A stretch of DNA of 64,000 nt from an uncultured Prevotella sp. (GTDB taxonomy: Bacteria > Bacteroidota > Bacteroidia > Bacteroidales > Bacteroidaceae), in the NCBI GenBank assembly GCA_902491375.1, contig CABUHE010000005.1:25826-89825 (forward strand), given 5' to 3'. The translations under genes were made by a program, and so were the position numbers. Every line of letters starts with the position of its first letter. Position 1 is the stretch's first letter. Below the pieces are notes generated by a model that saw nothing but the letters and a program-made list of their open reading frames with translations, had not been told where the DNA came from and made no database searches. Positions 54,206 through 62,563 of the stretch are shown here, piece after piece.

Positions 54206-57200
54206 ATGATGGATTTCAGTAAAACATATAATAGACAAGAGTTTGTAAGTTTTCTGCAAAACAGTTTTTTGCCGGAGGATTTTGTCCCTACGGAAACGCC
54301 TGTGGAGTTAAGAACTAAAATGACATATACCCGACAAGCTCTGAAGTTGGGAACATCGGCAACTCTCGATTTGGTTGTGTATGAGGTAAGGCACAATTCA
54401 AAAAACGATGCACGTGTTTCACTCTCTAAAGAAGCATTCCGCCTGCTCGCGGATGAAATGGAAGATAGGGCTTTGGTTGTCTTTGTTCCGGAAGACAATA
54501 ACGACAATTATCGTTTTTCACTTATTGAAATTACGCTCGAAGCGGCAGACAACTCTGCACGTGTGACTCGAAATTACAGTAACCCAAGGCGATACAGTTA
54601 TTTCTTGGGAAAGGGTATTGCATACTATACTCCAAATAAATATCTTAATGAAAAAGGGCGTGTGGTCGATCCTGATGATTTGCGTAGCCGTTTCTCTGTA
54701 GAGGTACTTACCAAAGAGTTCTATCAGGAGTTGAGCGACTGGTATGCATGGGCTATTAAAATCATACGTTTTCCAAATGACCTTAACGACAAGACCGATG
54801 ATGATAAGTTTAACTGCGAAAGTGCAATCCGTCTGATTACACGTCTTATCTTTGTCTGGTTCTTGAAACAGCGCCATCTGATTCCTGATGAATTTTTCGA
54901 TGAAGCTTATTTAAGCGAGAAACTACTTAAGAATTTTAAACCTTATCAGATGGGAGGATTATTGCATGATGTGGGTGAAGTTAAATACTATACGGCAATT
55001 TTGCAAAACCTTTTCTTCGCCATGCTTAACAGTCCTATTACTCCTGAAGGTGGAAAAGAACTGTCAGAACGGCATTTTAGAAAATTAAATGAACAAGGTA
55101 AACCAAGTAGTTCTGACTATGACAACAACAAGCTAATGCGTTACGAGTCTTATTTCAAGAATCCGCAGTTGTTTGTTGATTTGGCCAACCGAACTGTTCC
55201 TTTTTTAAACGGTGGTTTGTTTGATTGTCTTGATGATAAAGACAAAGGAATTTACTATGATGGTTTTAGTGATAGTGAAAGGTCAATGAAGTCGTTGTAT
55301 ATTCCTGATTTTTTATTCTTTATTTCTGAAACAGATGTAGATTTGTCTGTTTGGTATAATGATAAAAGAAAGAAAAAAGTAAAGGTCAGAGGCATAATAA
55401 ATATTTTGAAGCGTTATAACTTTACCGTTGAGGAAAACACACCATTCGATAAGGAAGTGTCTCTTGACCCGGAACTATTGGGCAAGGTTTTTGAGAATCT
55501 GCTCGCTTCATACAATCCCGAGACACAGACTACGGCCCGCAAACAGACCGGCTCGTTCTATACTCCTCGCGAGATTGTGCAATACATGGTGGATGAAAGT
55601 CTGGTGGCGCATCTTAAACGCACTGTTGGTGACGACTTGGAGCAGCAATATCGTCAGTTGATGCAATATACTGATGAAGATGTTTCTTTGACAGACGACC
55701 AGCGCAGACAGATTATGCTGTCGCTCTATAATTGCAAGGTGCTCGACCCTGCTTGTGGTTCGGGTGCATTCCCCATGGGTATTCTGCAACAGATGGTTCA
55801 TATCTTAAGCCGTATTGATCCAGATAATAAGATGTGGAAGGAAATGATGAGGTCTGTTGCAATAAATAAGACATCTGAAGCATATTTGACTGCATCTGAT
55901 GAAGAAAGAAATGAAATAATTAATGATATTGAACGTAGTTTTGACCAAAGTATTAACCGTCCCGACTACGCCCGTAAGCTCTATCTTATTGAAAATTGTA
56001 TCTATGGTGTAGATATTCAGCCTATAGCCATACAGATTAGCAAACTGCGCTTCTTTATTTCATTGGTAGTAGATCAAAATACCAATACCGATCCTACAGA
56101 TAATTTTGGCATACGTCCGCTTCCTAATCTTGAGGCAAAGTTTGTTGCGGCTAATACGCTGATTGGATTAGATAAGAAAAATGCGTCTTTGTTTGATAGC
56201 GAGGAAATAAAAGCGAAAGAAAATGAACTGAAGATAGCTAAGCACAAAATATTTGGGGCAAAAACTGTTCGTACTAAGCGTAAATACAAGAAAATAGTCA
56301 ACGATCTTCGTCAGGAGATAGCTGACATGCTATATGCAAATGGTGCTGTTGGGAATGATGAAGCTCGACAGTTAGCGTCATGGGATATGTTCGACCAAAA
56401 TGATTATTCTAAATTTTTTGATCCAGAATGGATGTTTGGAGTTAAGGATGGTTTTGATATTGTTATCGGTAATCCGCCGTATGGAGCAAAATTTTCTTTA
56501 AAAGAAAAAGAATATTTTAAACTTACGTATAAACATCAAAATTATCAACCAGAAAGTTATTTATTTTTCCTTGAAAAAGGGGTTTCTCTTACTCTCCCCA
56601 AAGGGATAATCGCATATATCATACCTAATACCTGGTTAATTAATTTAAAACTAATAAAAATTCGACAGTATATTTTCCAAAATACATCTCTCTTGTCTAT
56701 TTCGCATTATCATAAGTCTGTCTTTGAGGCAGTGGTTGACACACAGGTCGTTCTCATAAAAAATTATAGTGATAAGAACAAAAACGTTGTTGTTTACAAC
56801 CATAAGAATAATTCTATACAAATACTTTATCATGATCAATGGCAATGGGCTCTTATGGATGGTGCTCCCATAAATATTTTCATTACACCTCAAGATAAAT
56901 CTGTTATTACCAAAATAGAAAATAACAGCCATTATTTAAGAGAATATGTGAATATATATGCAGGTCTTGTTCCTTATGAGGAAGGTAAAGGTACGCCTCC
57001 TCAAACTAGAGAAATGATGAAATCTAAAATATATAATTCTTCATATCAGATAAATTCTACATATAGGAAAGCAGTAAGAGGAGCAGATATTAATAGATAT
57101 GTTAATTATTGGAAAGGTAATAGATGGCTCAAATATGGAAATAATTTAGCTGCACCCCGAAAAGTAGAAATTTTCGACAACCCTAAACTCATTTTACGCC

Positions 57201-57628
57201 AAACAGGAGATGCTATAATCGCAACTTATGATGCCGATAAATTTATATGCTTTAAAAATACACATGTTATTAATGCCAAGAATGGAACGAATTTATTATA
57301 TATATTAGGAATATTAAACTCTAAATTAATTAATTATTATTTTAGATATTTAAATCCGGAGGTTGGTGAGGCATTAGCTGAAGTAAAAAAAGAAGTTGTA
57401 GAGAGGTTAAGAATAAAAGTAATTAAAAATCAAGAATCAATAATAAGTCTTGTTAATAAAATATTAACAGTCAAACGCACAAATCCAAATGCTGACACTT
57501 CGCAAGAAGAATGCCAAATCGACGGTTTGGTTTATCGTCTTTATGGCTTAACCTACGATGAAGTTTTGATTATTGACCCTCAAACTCCAATTACGCGTGA
57601 AGAATATGAAAGAACCAAATTGGAATAA
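54206..57628 (+). CDS. large Eco57I-like N6-adenine DNA methylase
   Basis: This 1140-residue protein has the SAM-binding motif I in LDPACGSGAFPMGIL (about residue 514) and the catalytic motif IV in IVIGNPPYGAKFS (about 756), the gamma-type N6-adenine arrangement. The N-terminal 450 residues resemble regions of Eco57I-type or type ISP enzymes; no clear PD-(D/E)xK nuclease motif is seen by eye. The C-terminal 350 residues (LRILI-type TaqI-like specificity region, with WLINLKLIKIRQYIF and KLILRQTGDAIIATYDADKFICFKNTHVIN) presumably recognise the target. This C-terminal part is more AT-rich than the rest, a possible sign of target-domain exchange. It is the modification subunit of the operon. Confidence 0.9.
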   Translation: MMDFSKTYNRQEFVSFLQNSFLPEDFVPTETPVELRTKMTYTRQALKLGTSATLDLVVYEVRHNSKNDARVSLSKEAFRLLADEMEDRALVVFVPEDNNDNYRFSLIEITLEAADNSARVTRNYSNPRRYSYFLGKGIAYYTPNKYLNEKGRVVDPDDLRSRFSVEVLTKEFYQELSDWYAWAIKIIRFPNDLNDKTDDDKFNCESAIRLITRLIFVWFLKQRHLIPDEFFDEAYLSEKLLKNFKPYQMGGLLHDVGEVKYYTAILQNLFFAMLNSPITPEGGKELSERHFRKLNEQGKPSSSDYDNNKLMRYESYFKNPQLFVDLANRTVPFLNGGLFDCLDDKDKGIYYDGFSDSERSMKSLYIPDFLFFISETDVDLSVWYNDKRKKKVKVRGIINILKRYNFTVEENTPFDKEVSLDPELLGKVFENLLASYNPETQTTARKQTGSFYTPREIVQYMVDESLVAHLKRTVGDDLEQQYRQLMQYTDEDVSLTDDQRRQIMLSLYNCKVLDPACGSGAFPMGILQQMVHILSRIDPDNKMWKEMMRSVAINKTSEAYLTASDEERNEIINDIERSFDQSINRPDYARKLYLIENCIYGVDIQPIAIQISKLRFFISLVVDQNTNTDPTDNFGIRPLPNLEAKFVAANTLIGLDKKNASLFDSEEIKAKENELKIAKHKIFGAKTVRTKRKYKKIVNDLRQEIADMLYANGAVGNDEARQLASWDMFDQNDYSKFFDPEWMFGVKDGFDIVIGNPPYGAKFSLKEKEYFKLTYKHQNYQPESYLFFLEKGVSLTLPKGIIAYIIPNTWLINLKLIKIRQYIFQNTSLLSISHYHKSVFEAVVDTQVVLIKNYSDKNKNVVVYNHKNNSIQILYHDQWQWALMDGAPINIFITPQDKSVITKIENNSHYLREYVNIYAGLVPYEEGKGTPPQTREMMKSKIYNSSYQINSTYRKAVRGADINRYVNYWKGNRWLKYGNNLAAPRKVEIFDNPKLILRQTGDAIIATYDADKFICFKNTHVINAKNGTNLLYILGILNSKLINYYFRYLNPEVGEALAEVKKEVVERLRIKVIKNQESIISLVNKILTVKRTNPNADTSQEECQIDGLVYRLYGLTYDEVLIIDPQTPITREEYERTKLE

Positions 57629-58511
57629 TATTGATAAGGATAATGGAATAATTTGCTTGTGCAATGCAAAAGAGGCCTATGGTACAAATAATGAATTAGC
57701 CATGCACTGGGTAGATCAAGCAATTCTTTATTTGGAGGAAGATAAATATTCTCTTTGCGATTTGGCACAAGGTTATTATATCAAAGCATCATTGCTTTGG
57801 GGTAAGGATGAAGAACTGTCTAAACTATACTTTATAAAAAGTATAAAAACTCATATATTAGGCAGTAAGCGAAATCAATATAAAGTACTTAAATTTTATA
57901 AGTTTGTAGGTGTTGATATAGAACATTTAGATTCTATTTTGAATAAAATCAGACTTATTCACCCATCAGGTTTTAACGATCCTATGGATTGTCCAATTAC
58001 AGCAAATCCCAACAATGGAATTCCTGATGTAAATTTGTTTAATGGACTACGGGGTGGTTGTTTTGGAGTTGTAGGCGAAGAACCATATTGTTTAGATGCC
58101 TCTAAGTGGTCGTATTATGGTGATTTTCATAAAGGAATATGTCTTGAATATAATTTTTCAGATTTAAAGTTCGATAATGACTATGCTTTGATGGATAAAG
58201 TTGAATATAAGGAAGAATATATAGCGAATAGAGGTATTGTAAAAAGTGGTTTGTTGACAAAATCAAAAGCTTATGAACATGAAAACGAATGGAGGATTAT
58301 TTGGTACGATGATTCTTTAAATTTAGATGAATACAAATATTTAGACATTAATCCTTCAATGATAGATGCTATATATTTGGGATACAAATGTCCAGAAAAT
58401 ATTAGGCAAAGAATTATTCATTTCAAAAAAGAAAATCCTCATATTCATTTATTCCAAGTACAACCATCTGAAGAAAATTTTTATAAATTATCAGCAAATG
58501 AATTATTATGA
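57606..58511 (+). CDS. DUF2971 domain protein
   Basis: The ATG at 57606 lies inside the methylase gene (23-bp overlap) and gives 301 residues, so translation is coupled. Residues 1 to about 95 look like a small helical TPR-like region. The rest matches DUF2971: YKFVGVDIEHLDSILNKIRLIHPSGFNDPMDCP, CFGVVGEEPYCLDASKWSYYGDFHKGICLEYN, then NEWRIIWYDD. DUF2971 proteins occur in defence loci and have been linked to abortive infection. Activity is unknown. Its stop overlaps the next gene's start (ATGA at 58508). Confidence 0.85.
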   Translation: MKEPNWNNIDKDNGIICLCNAKEAYGTNNELAMHWVDQAILYLEEDKYSLCDLAQGYYIKASLLWGKDEELSKLYFIKSIKTHILGSKRNQYKVLKFYKFVGVDIEHLDSILNKIRLIHPSGFNDPMDCPITANPNNGIPDVNLFNGLRGGCFGVVGEEPYCLDASKWSYYGDFHKGICLEYNFSDLKFDNDYALMDKVEYKEEYIANRGIVKSGLLTKSKAYEHENEWRIIWYDDSLNLDEYKYLDINPSMIDAIYLGYKCPENIRQRIIHFKKENPHIHLFQVQPSEENFYKLSANELL

Positions 58512-59187
58512 CTCATTTAGCAAACATAGATAAGGATTACGCCTCTTGGATAGAGAGTCTCAGTCAGAGGTATAAGCATAGCCAGATAAAGGCAGCAACT
58601 CATGTGAATAGTGAGATGCTGCAATTTTATTGGTCGTTGGGAAAAGATATTGTTACGCTTCATGCGGAGAGCCGTTGGGGAGATAAAATCATAAAATTGT
58701 TAAGTACCGATTTGAGGACAAAATTACCCGGAATAAAAGGCTTGTCGGAAACAAGTATGGGATATGCCAAAAGATTTTATCTGCTTTATAATGAGTGGTT
58801 TACAATTCACCCACAACTTGTGGGTGAATTAGAGGACTGTGCTATTTGACGTATTCCTTGGGTATGTTTGTTGATATGTTGTTCTATAATCTGAATTTAC
58901 GTTGTTATGTGGTTGTCGAAATAAAGACCGGAAAGTTTGAATCGGAATATATCGGGCAACTGGGCACATACGTTGCTGCCGTGAACCATCTGCTGAAAAA
59001 AGAAATAGATAATCCCACGTTGGGACTTCTGATATGTAAGTCTAAAGACAATGTGTTGGCCCAATACGCCTTGGAATCATCAAATCAGCCCATAGGTATT
59101 TCAGAATATGAACTGTCAAAACTCTATCCGACAGATTTTAAAGGAACGTTGCCGAGTATCGAGGATATAGAAAATGAATTGAAGTAA
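58508..59187 (+). pseudogene. DUF1016 (YhcG-like) nuclease gene, internal deletion
   Basis: Two pieces are visible. The first (58508-58849) reads MTHLANIDKDYASWIESLS and later LPGIKGLSETSMGYAKRFY, the DUF1016 N-terminal domain. The second (58846-59187) has FVDMLFYNLNLRCYVVVEIKTGKFE, the PD-(D/E)xK nuclease core with V-E-I-K, and SNQPIGISEYELSKLYP, the usual C-terminus. A middle section of some 150 residues expected from full-length relatives is missing and the halves are in different frames. A 27-bp palindrome (AATTCACCCA-CAACTTG-TGGGTGAATT, about 58805-58831) lies just before the junction. The product is probably inactive. Confidence 0.8.
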
Positions 59188-59356
59188 TCTGTAAAGATAA
59201 GAGAGTAAAGAGGTAGGAAAGCATAAAGGTTTGGAATGCGAGGGGTTAAAGATTTATTGACGTTATAAAATAAAAGGAAGAACTTATAACTGAATAATGT
59301 TTACATTTACGCAAGTGTCTTGGGCTGTGTCGCTTTAAGCTAAAATCTGAAAAAGA

Positions 59357-59393
59357 AAGGCTGTATCGTAAGTAGTTACGTTACAGCTTTTTT
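59357..59393. terminator. bidirectional terminator
   Basis: AGGCTGTATCGTAA and TTACGTTACAGC form a stem around GTAG with a bulge, followed by TTTTTT on the plus strand and a T-run on the minus strand. It separates the broken nuclease gene from the convergent minus-strand gene. Confidence 0.7.
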
Positions 59394-59395
59394 CG

Positions 59396-59857
59396 TTATC
59401 TTTTTCTCTTGTACAGCCTGAACTTTCCTATCGGCCGGCCGTTGGTGTCGATAAATCCGTGGAGGGTTATTTCTTCGTCGTCGGTCATGCCGAAGCCGTC
59501 AGAGTCGGCGTAGTAGCTGCCGTCGGGGCGCACGGTCCATTCCACTGCCGCCTTGCTGCCGGTGAAGGGAAACACCCAGAAGCGGTAACGGGCCTTGAAG
59601 GCGAGGTATGGGCACTGTTGTTTGATGAGCCGCAGGGCTGACGGCTCGATGTCGGCTTCGGTCAGGAATTTCACTTCTCCGTGCTCAACGAGCGTTATTA
59701 GCCGCCTGGTGCCGCCGTCGTTACGGCAGAGCCACATGCCGTCGCTGCTGTCTATTCTGAGAATCTTGTCGCCGAGCAGCTGCCTTATTTCGTAGCGTGA
59801 CGGGTCGGCCTCGATGTCGTCAAGTATCCTTCTGTGTTCGGTGTCAGTGGTATTCAT
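59396..59857 (-). CDS. hypothetical protein
   Basis: I do not recognise this 153-residue protein. It has no signal peptide or membrane segment. The C-terminal half is beta-strand-like (FKARYRFWVFPFTGSKAAVEWTVRPDGSYYADSDGFG, GFIDTNGRPIGKFRLYKRKR). Higher GC and core-like codon use differ from the surrounding defence genes, suggesting that it belongs to the native chromosome. It is separated from the TOPRIM gene by a short gap. Confidence 0.6.
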   Translation of the reverse strand: MNTTDTEHRRILDDIEADPSRYEIRQLLGDKILRIDSSDGMWLCRNDGGTRRLITLVEHGEVKFLTEADIEPSALRLIKQQCPYLAFKARYRFWVFPFTGSKAAVEWTVRPDGSYYADSDGFGMTDDEEITLHGFIDTNGRPIGKFRLYKRKR

Positions 59858-59887
59858 AAGTTGTAAAGTGAGTTTGACTAATTCATG

Positions 59888-60508
59888 TTACTTAAGATTG
59901 GTGGTAAAGAAATCTTTTAATGGTTGTAATGCTTCAACATCCAGATTCCAATAATCTTTGTTATCGAATAACCAATCGCCAGAACCGAATCTATTACGCA
60001 ATTTGCCCGGTAATTTTTGTGCTGACATGTAAGTATGCAGTTTCCCTTTCAGATCAGGCACATTGTATTTAGGTTTGCCCGACTCATCTTTTACACCAGA
60101 GACACAATTCTCGTAATCTTCAAAGCAATCAAAGAATATAGAATGCAAATCGTGCCGTGCGGCTTTCTCCATGAGTACTTCTACATTTCCGTCGTTATGA
60201 TTGTCTGGATAAAGAAAGTAAGGGAATGATAGCGCATGGGCAGCCATGCCCTTGTCTATTTCAGCTTTACGTTTGGCATACCCGTTTCCTTTAGCTTTTG
60301 TATCGGCATCTGCGAGAACTATAACTTGTTCGCCACTCTCTTGTGCAAGACTTATCTGATTGGTATTAGCTTCTTTAAATAAGTTTCCGATACCATCCAT
60401 GAATATAAAATTAACATCTCTTTCCGGGAAAAATATGTCCAGAATTGTTTTGATGAAATGATATTCAGCGGTATTCTTATGACGGGCTTCGATGAAAATC
60501 TTAGTCAT
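59888..60508 (-). CDS. TOPRIM-like (DUF3226-type) protein, partner of ATPase
   Basis: This 206-residue protein begins MTKIFIEARHKNTAEYHFIK and contains EQVIVLADADTKAKGNGYAKR, an E...DxD arrangement typical of TOPRIM folds, as in OLD nucleases and in DUF3226 or DUF4435 proteins. The C-terminal part has KLRNRFGSGDWLFDNKDYWNLD. The gene follows the ATPase gene with a 2-bp gap on the same strand. Such ATPase/TOPRIM pairs include PARIS (AriA/AriB) and split OLD systems, where the ATPase senses phage and the TOPRIM protein attacks nucleic acid. Family assignment is by motif, not by search. Confidence 0.75.
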   Translation of the reverse strand: MTKIFIEARHKNTAEYHFIKTILDIFFPERDVNFIFMDGIGNLFKEANTNQISLAQESGEQVIVLADADTKAKGNGYAKRKAEIDKGMAAHALSFPYFLYPDNHNDGNVEVLMEKAARHDLHSIFFDCFEDYENCVSGVKDESGKPKYNVPDLKGKLHTYMSAQKLPGKLRNRFGSGDWLFDNKDYWNLDVEALQPLKDFFTTNLK

Positions 60509-60510
60509 TT

Positions 60511-61545
60511 TTATCTCACTTCTATTTCTTGATTTATCGAATAATCCAAACTTTCCAAAGAATAGTGGTATGCCTTTAATTCATCATCAGAAGTTTTCAG
60601 CAATTTAAAAGCAGCCACGATATCATCAAATTCGTTTAACGCTGCATTACGCAGCCCTTTTATTGAGTCGTTATCGTGTGTTGTGACAAACAGCTGGGTG
60701 TTGTTTCTGACAGCTGCGTTTATAAGAACTTTCCATAAACTGCACATAACTGAATAATGAAAACCATTACTAATCTCATCAACGAGCAGAGCGCCGTCCT
60801 TGCAAACGTATACAGCAGTCAGAAGAGAGACAATCTTTCTTGCTCCGTCACCCATCATGTTTACAGGGATACGCTTAGCGAGGCCTATGTCAACAAGCAT
60901 TTCATTGTCAGCAAATATAAAGTCTTTAACGCGCGGCTCAATTATTTTAAGCCCCTCTACGATAAAGTGCTCATCCTTATTTTGAAGAATATTTTTAAGA
61001 CCTTGTATTGATGCGTTAAAATCAAACTTGGGATTTAAATATGTGCATTTGAATGATTCAACGTATTGTTTCGGTACAATACTTGTTGCTTCAGCTGAAT
61101 TTGCAGAATCAAAACGTATTTGTGACTCAAAATGCTTACCATTGATTTTAAAATCGAATCTTAATCCATATTTTCCTTCTTGAACATTTGAAAGAATATT
61201 CTTGTCATCAGCATTTATGGATACATTGTTTTGGTTTTGTTCAAAAAGGCTTATATTCAAATCACGCTTCTCTTCATTTTCCATCCGGATATGGATAGGC
61301 TGACTTGAATCTAAATTATAGAAATCCAGCTTAAGATCATTCAAGTGTGCTTTGCTGTAACCACGCATAATGTTCACACTAATAGGCAGTAATGGATTTG
61401 ACAAGCCACTGGCTAAAAACAAAGATTCCAATAATGAAGATTTTCCGCAATTATTCTTTCCAAAGAAAAGATTAATTTGCTTAAAGCCTTCTATAGAAGC
61501 ATGCCTTATGCCTCTGAATCGCTCTATTTCGATTTTGGTAAACAT
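60511..61545 (-). CDS. AAA-15/21-type ATPase of a two-gene defence module
   Basis: The ATG at 61545 gives 344 residues starting MFTKIEIERFRGIRHASIEG; a longer frame to 61575 exists but the short start fits the family. Walker A is FFGKNNCGKSSLLES (residues 27-41). The ABC-like signature and Walker B come late as GALLVDEISNGFHYSV, followed by FVTTHDNDSIKG, the pattern of OLD/AriA/RecF-like ATPases. A long insertion between Walker A and B is typical. It is paired with the TOPRIM gene downstream. Composition is AT-rich as in the rest of the island. Confidence 0.85.
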   Translation of the reverse strand: MFTKIEIERFRGIRHASIEGFKQINLFFGKNNCGKSSLLESLFLASGLSNPLLPISVNIMRGYSKAHLNDLKLDFYNLDSSQPIHIRMENEEKRDLNISLFEQNQNNVSINADDKNILSNVQEGKYGLRFDFKINGKHFESQIRFDSANSAEATSIVPKQYVESFKCTYLNPKFDFNASIQGLKNILQNKDEHFIVEGLKIIEPRVKDFIFADNEMLVDIGLAKRIPVNMMGDGARKIVSLLTAVYVCKDGALLVDEISNGFHYSVMCSLWKVLINAAVRNNTQLFVTTHDNDSIKGLRNAALNEFDDIVAAFKLLKTSDDELKAYHYSLESLDYSINQEIEVR

Positions 61546-61953
61546 TGTTTCTGCTGTTATTCGGTTATAAATCAATACGCAAATTTAAGCAAAATATCTA
61601 TTATTATGCTGTTTCCCATAATAGTTTTTATGAAGAAAAGACTTTTTTGATAATCAAATTGAATAAAAGAGCTGTTTAAATTAAGCTGAAAAGGTAAATA
61701 ATTGTACATTTGTAGTTGTAACAAGCGTTTGTTGATCAGTTATGTTGTGTCTTTAAATCTTTTGACGTGCGGTGATGAAATAAAATTTGTTGTTATTGGC
61801 TTGAACTTGAATTTTTGGATTAACTTTGCATATCAGCTTCTGAAACTTAATCGCGTCAGACGACGCTTTGGAAAACACTGTCGGGCTATTATGAAGAGTT
61901 TCGGGACGGATGAAACGGAAAACTGGATTTTAACTTTTTGATAGATAACAGAA
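61546..61953. other. divergent intergenic region with promoter boxes
   Basis: The 408-bp gap contains TACATTTG at 61705-61712 and TAACTTTG at 61821-61828 on the plus strand, both fitting TAnnTTTG; the second lies 125 bp before the SprT gene. A short open frame from a TTG at 61702 to 61941 has no recognisable protein features and is not called. Confidence 0.4.
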
Positions 61954-62421
61954 ATGGATGATAAGTATTTTACTCCTACTGACGATATTGTTTGCAAACT
62001 TTACCTTGAGTGTATGGACAAGTATTTCGCCGACATGGTTCTGCCGATTACCATCATAATGACGGAAGACATGAAACATAACGCCGGGGTGTATGAGTGG
62101 GAAGTGGACTCAACGGGAATGTTTTTAAAGTCGGTCATCAAGATAACCTGTCATTATCAGTTCACCAAAGAAATACTTGAGGAGGTAATGGTTCATGAGA
62201 TGTTGCACGCGCTGGCAATCAGCATCGACCACCGTCGGTATCATACTCATGGCCGACTGTGGAAGAAGATGGCTGACGACTTTAACCTGCGCTATGGTCT
62301 CAACATAACCAAGCACCTTAATATTTATAAGCTTCCGTTGGCTCCTCGCAATCCCGACAAAACTGATGTCGGGAAAAAACATTCATTGAAGAACTTTCTG
62401 AGTAAATTAATATCCCGCTGA
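61954..62421 (+). CDS. SprT-like zinc metalloprotease domain protein
   Basis: This 155-residue protein contains HEMLH at 81-85, the HExxH zinc motif, and a further histidine in YHTHGRLWKKMADDFNLRYG, the HG-x2-W pattern of SprT-like domains. Human Spartan and bacterial SprT proteins share this core; Spartan digests DNA-protein crosslinks. The zinc-ribbon C-terminus of full SprT proteins is not evident. The C-terminus is basic (KKHSLKNFLSKLISR). It lies next to the CRISPR array with no obvious connection. Confidence 0.85.
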   Translation: MDDKYFTPTDDIVCKLYLECMDKYFADMVLPITIIMTEDMKHNAGVYEWEVDSTGMFLKSVIKITCHYQFTKEILEEVMVHEMLHALAISIDHRRYHTHGRLWKKMADDFNLRYGLNITKHLNIYKLPLAPRNPDKTDVGKKHSLKNFLSKLISR

Positions 62422-62563
62422 TTGTTTTACGGACTTCCGGCGTCAGTGATGTTTAATGGCTCTGTCGCTTTTAGTAATCTCCTTTCGTCAAGGCTTGTCC
62501 GCGTTCATTCACGCATTTAATATTTACGGTAATCCGTAAAAGTAATTGATTTTGTTTGTTCTA

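Noticed and set aside
54206..57628. BREX PglX methylase
   Set aside because: Length is similar, but none of the other BREX genes (brxA, brxB, brxC, pglZ, brxL) is nearby.
61702..61941. 79-codon open frame beginning with TTG before the SprT gene
   Set aside because: No recognisable features, odd start codon, and two promoter boxes lie at or within it; more likely leader sequence.
62422..62563. tracrRNA candidate between sprT-like gene and array
   Set aside because: No sequence complementary to the repeat start (AAAGCAAATCACAAC) is found here or at 63764-63838.
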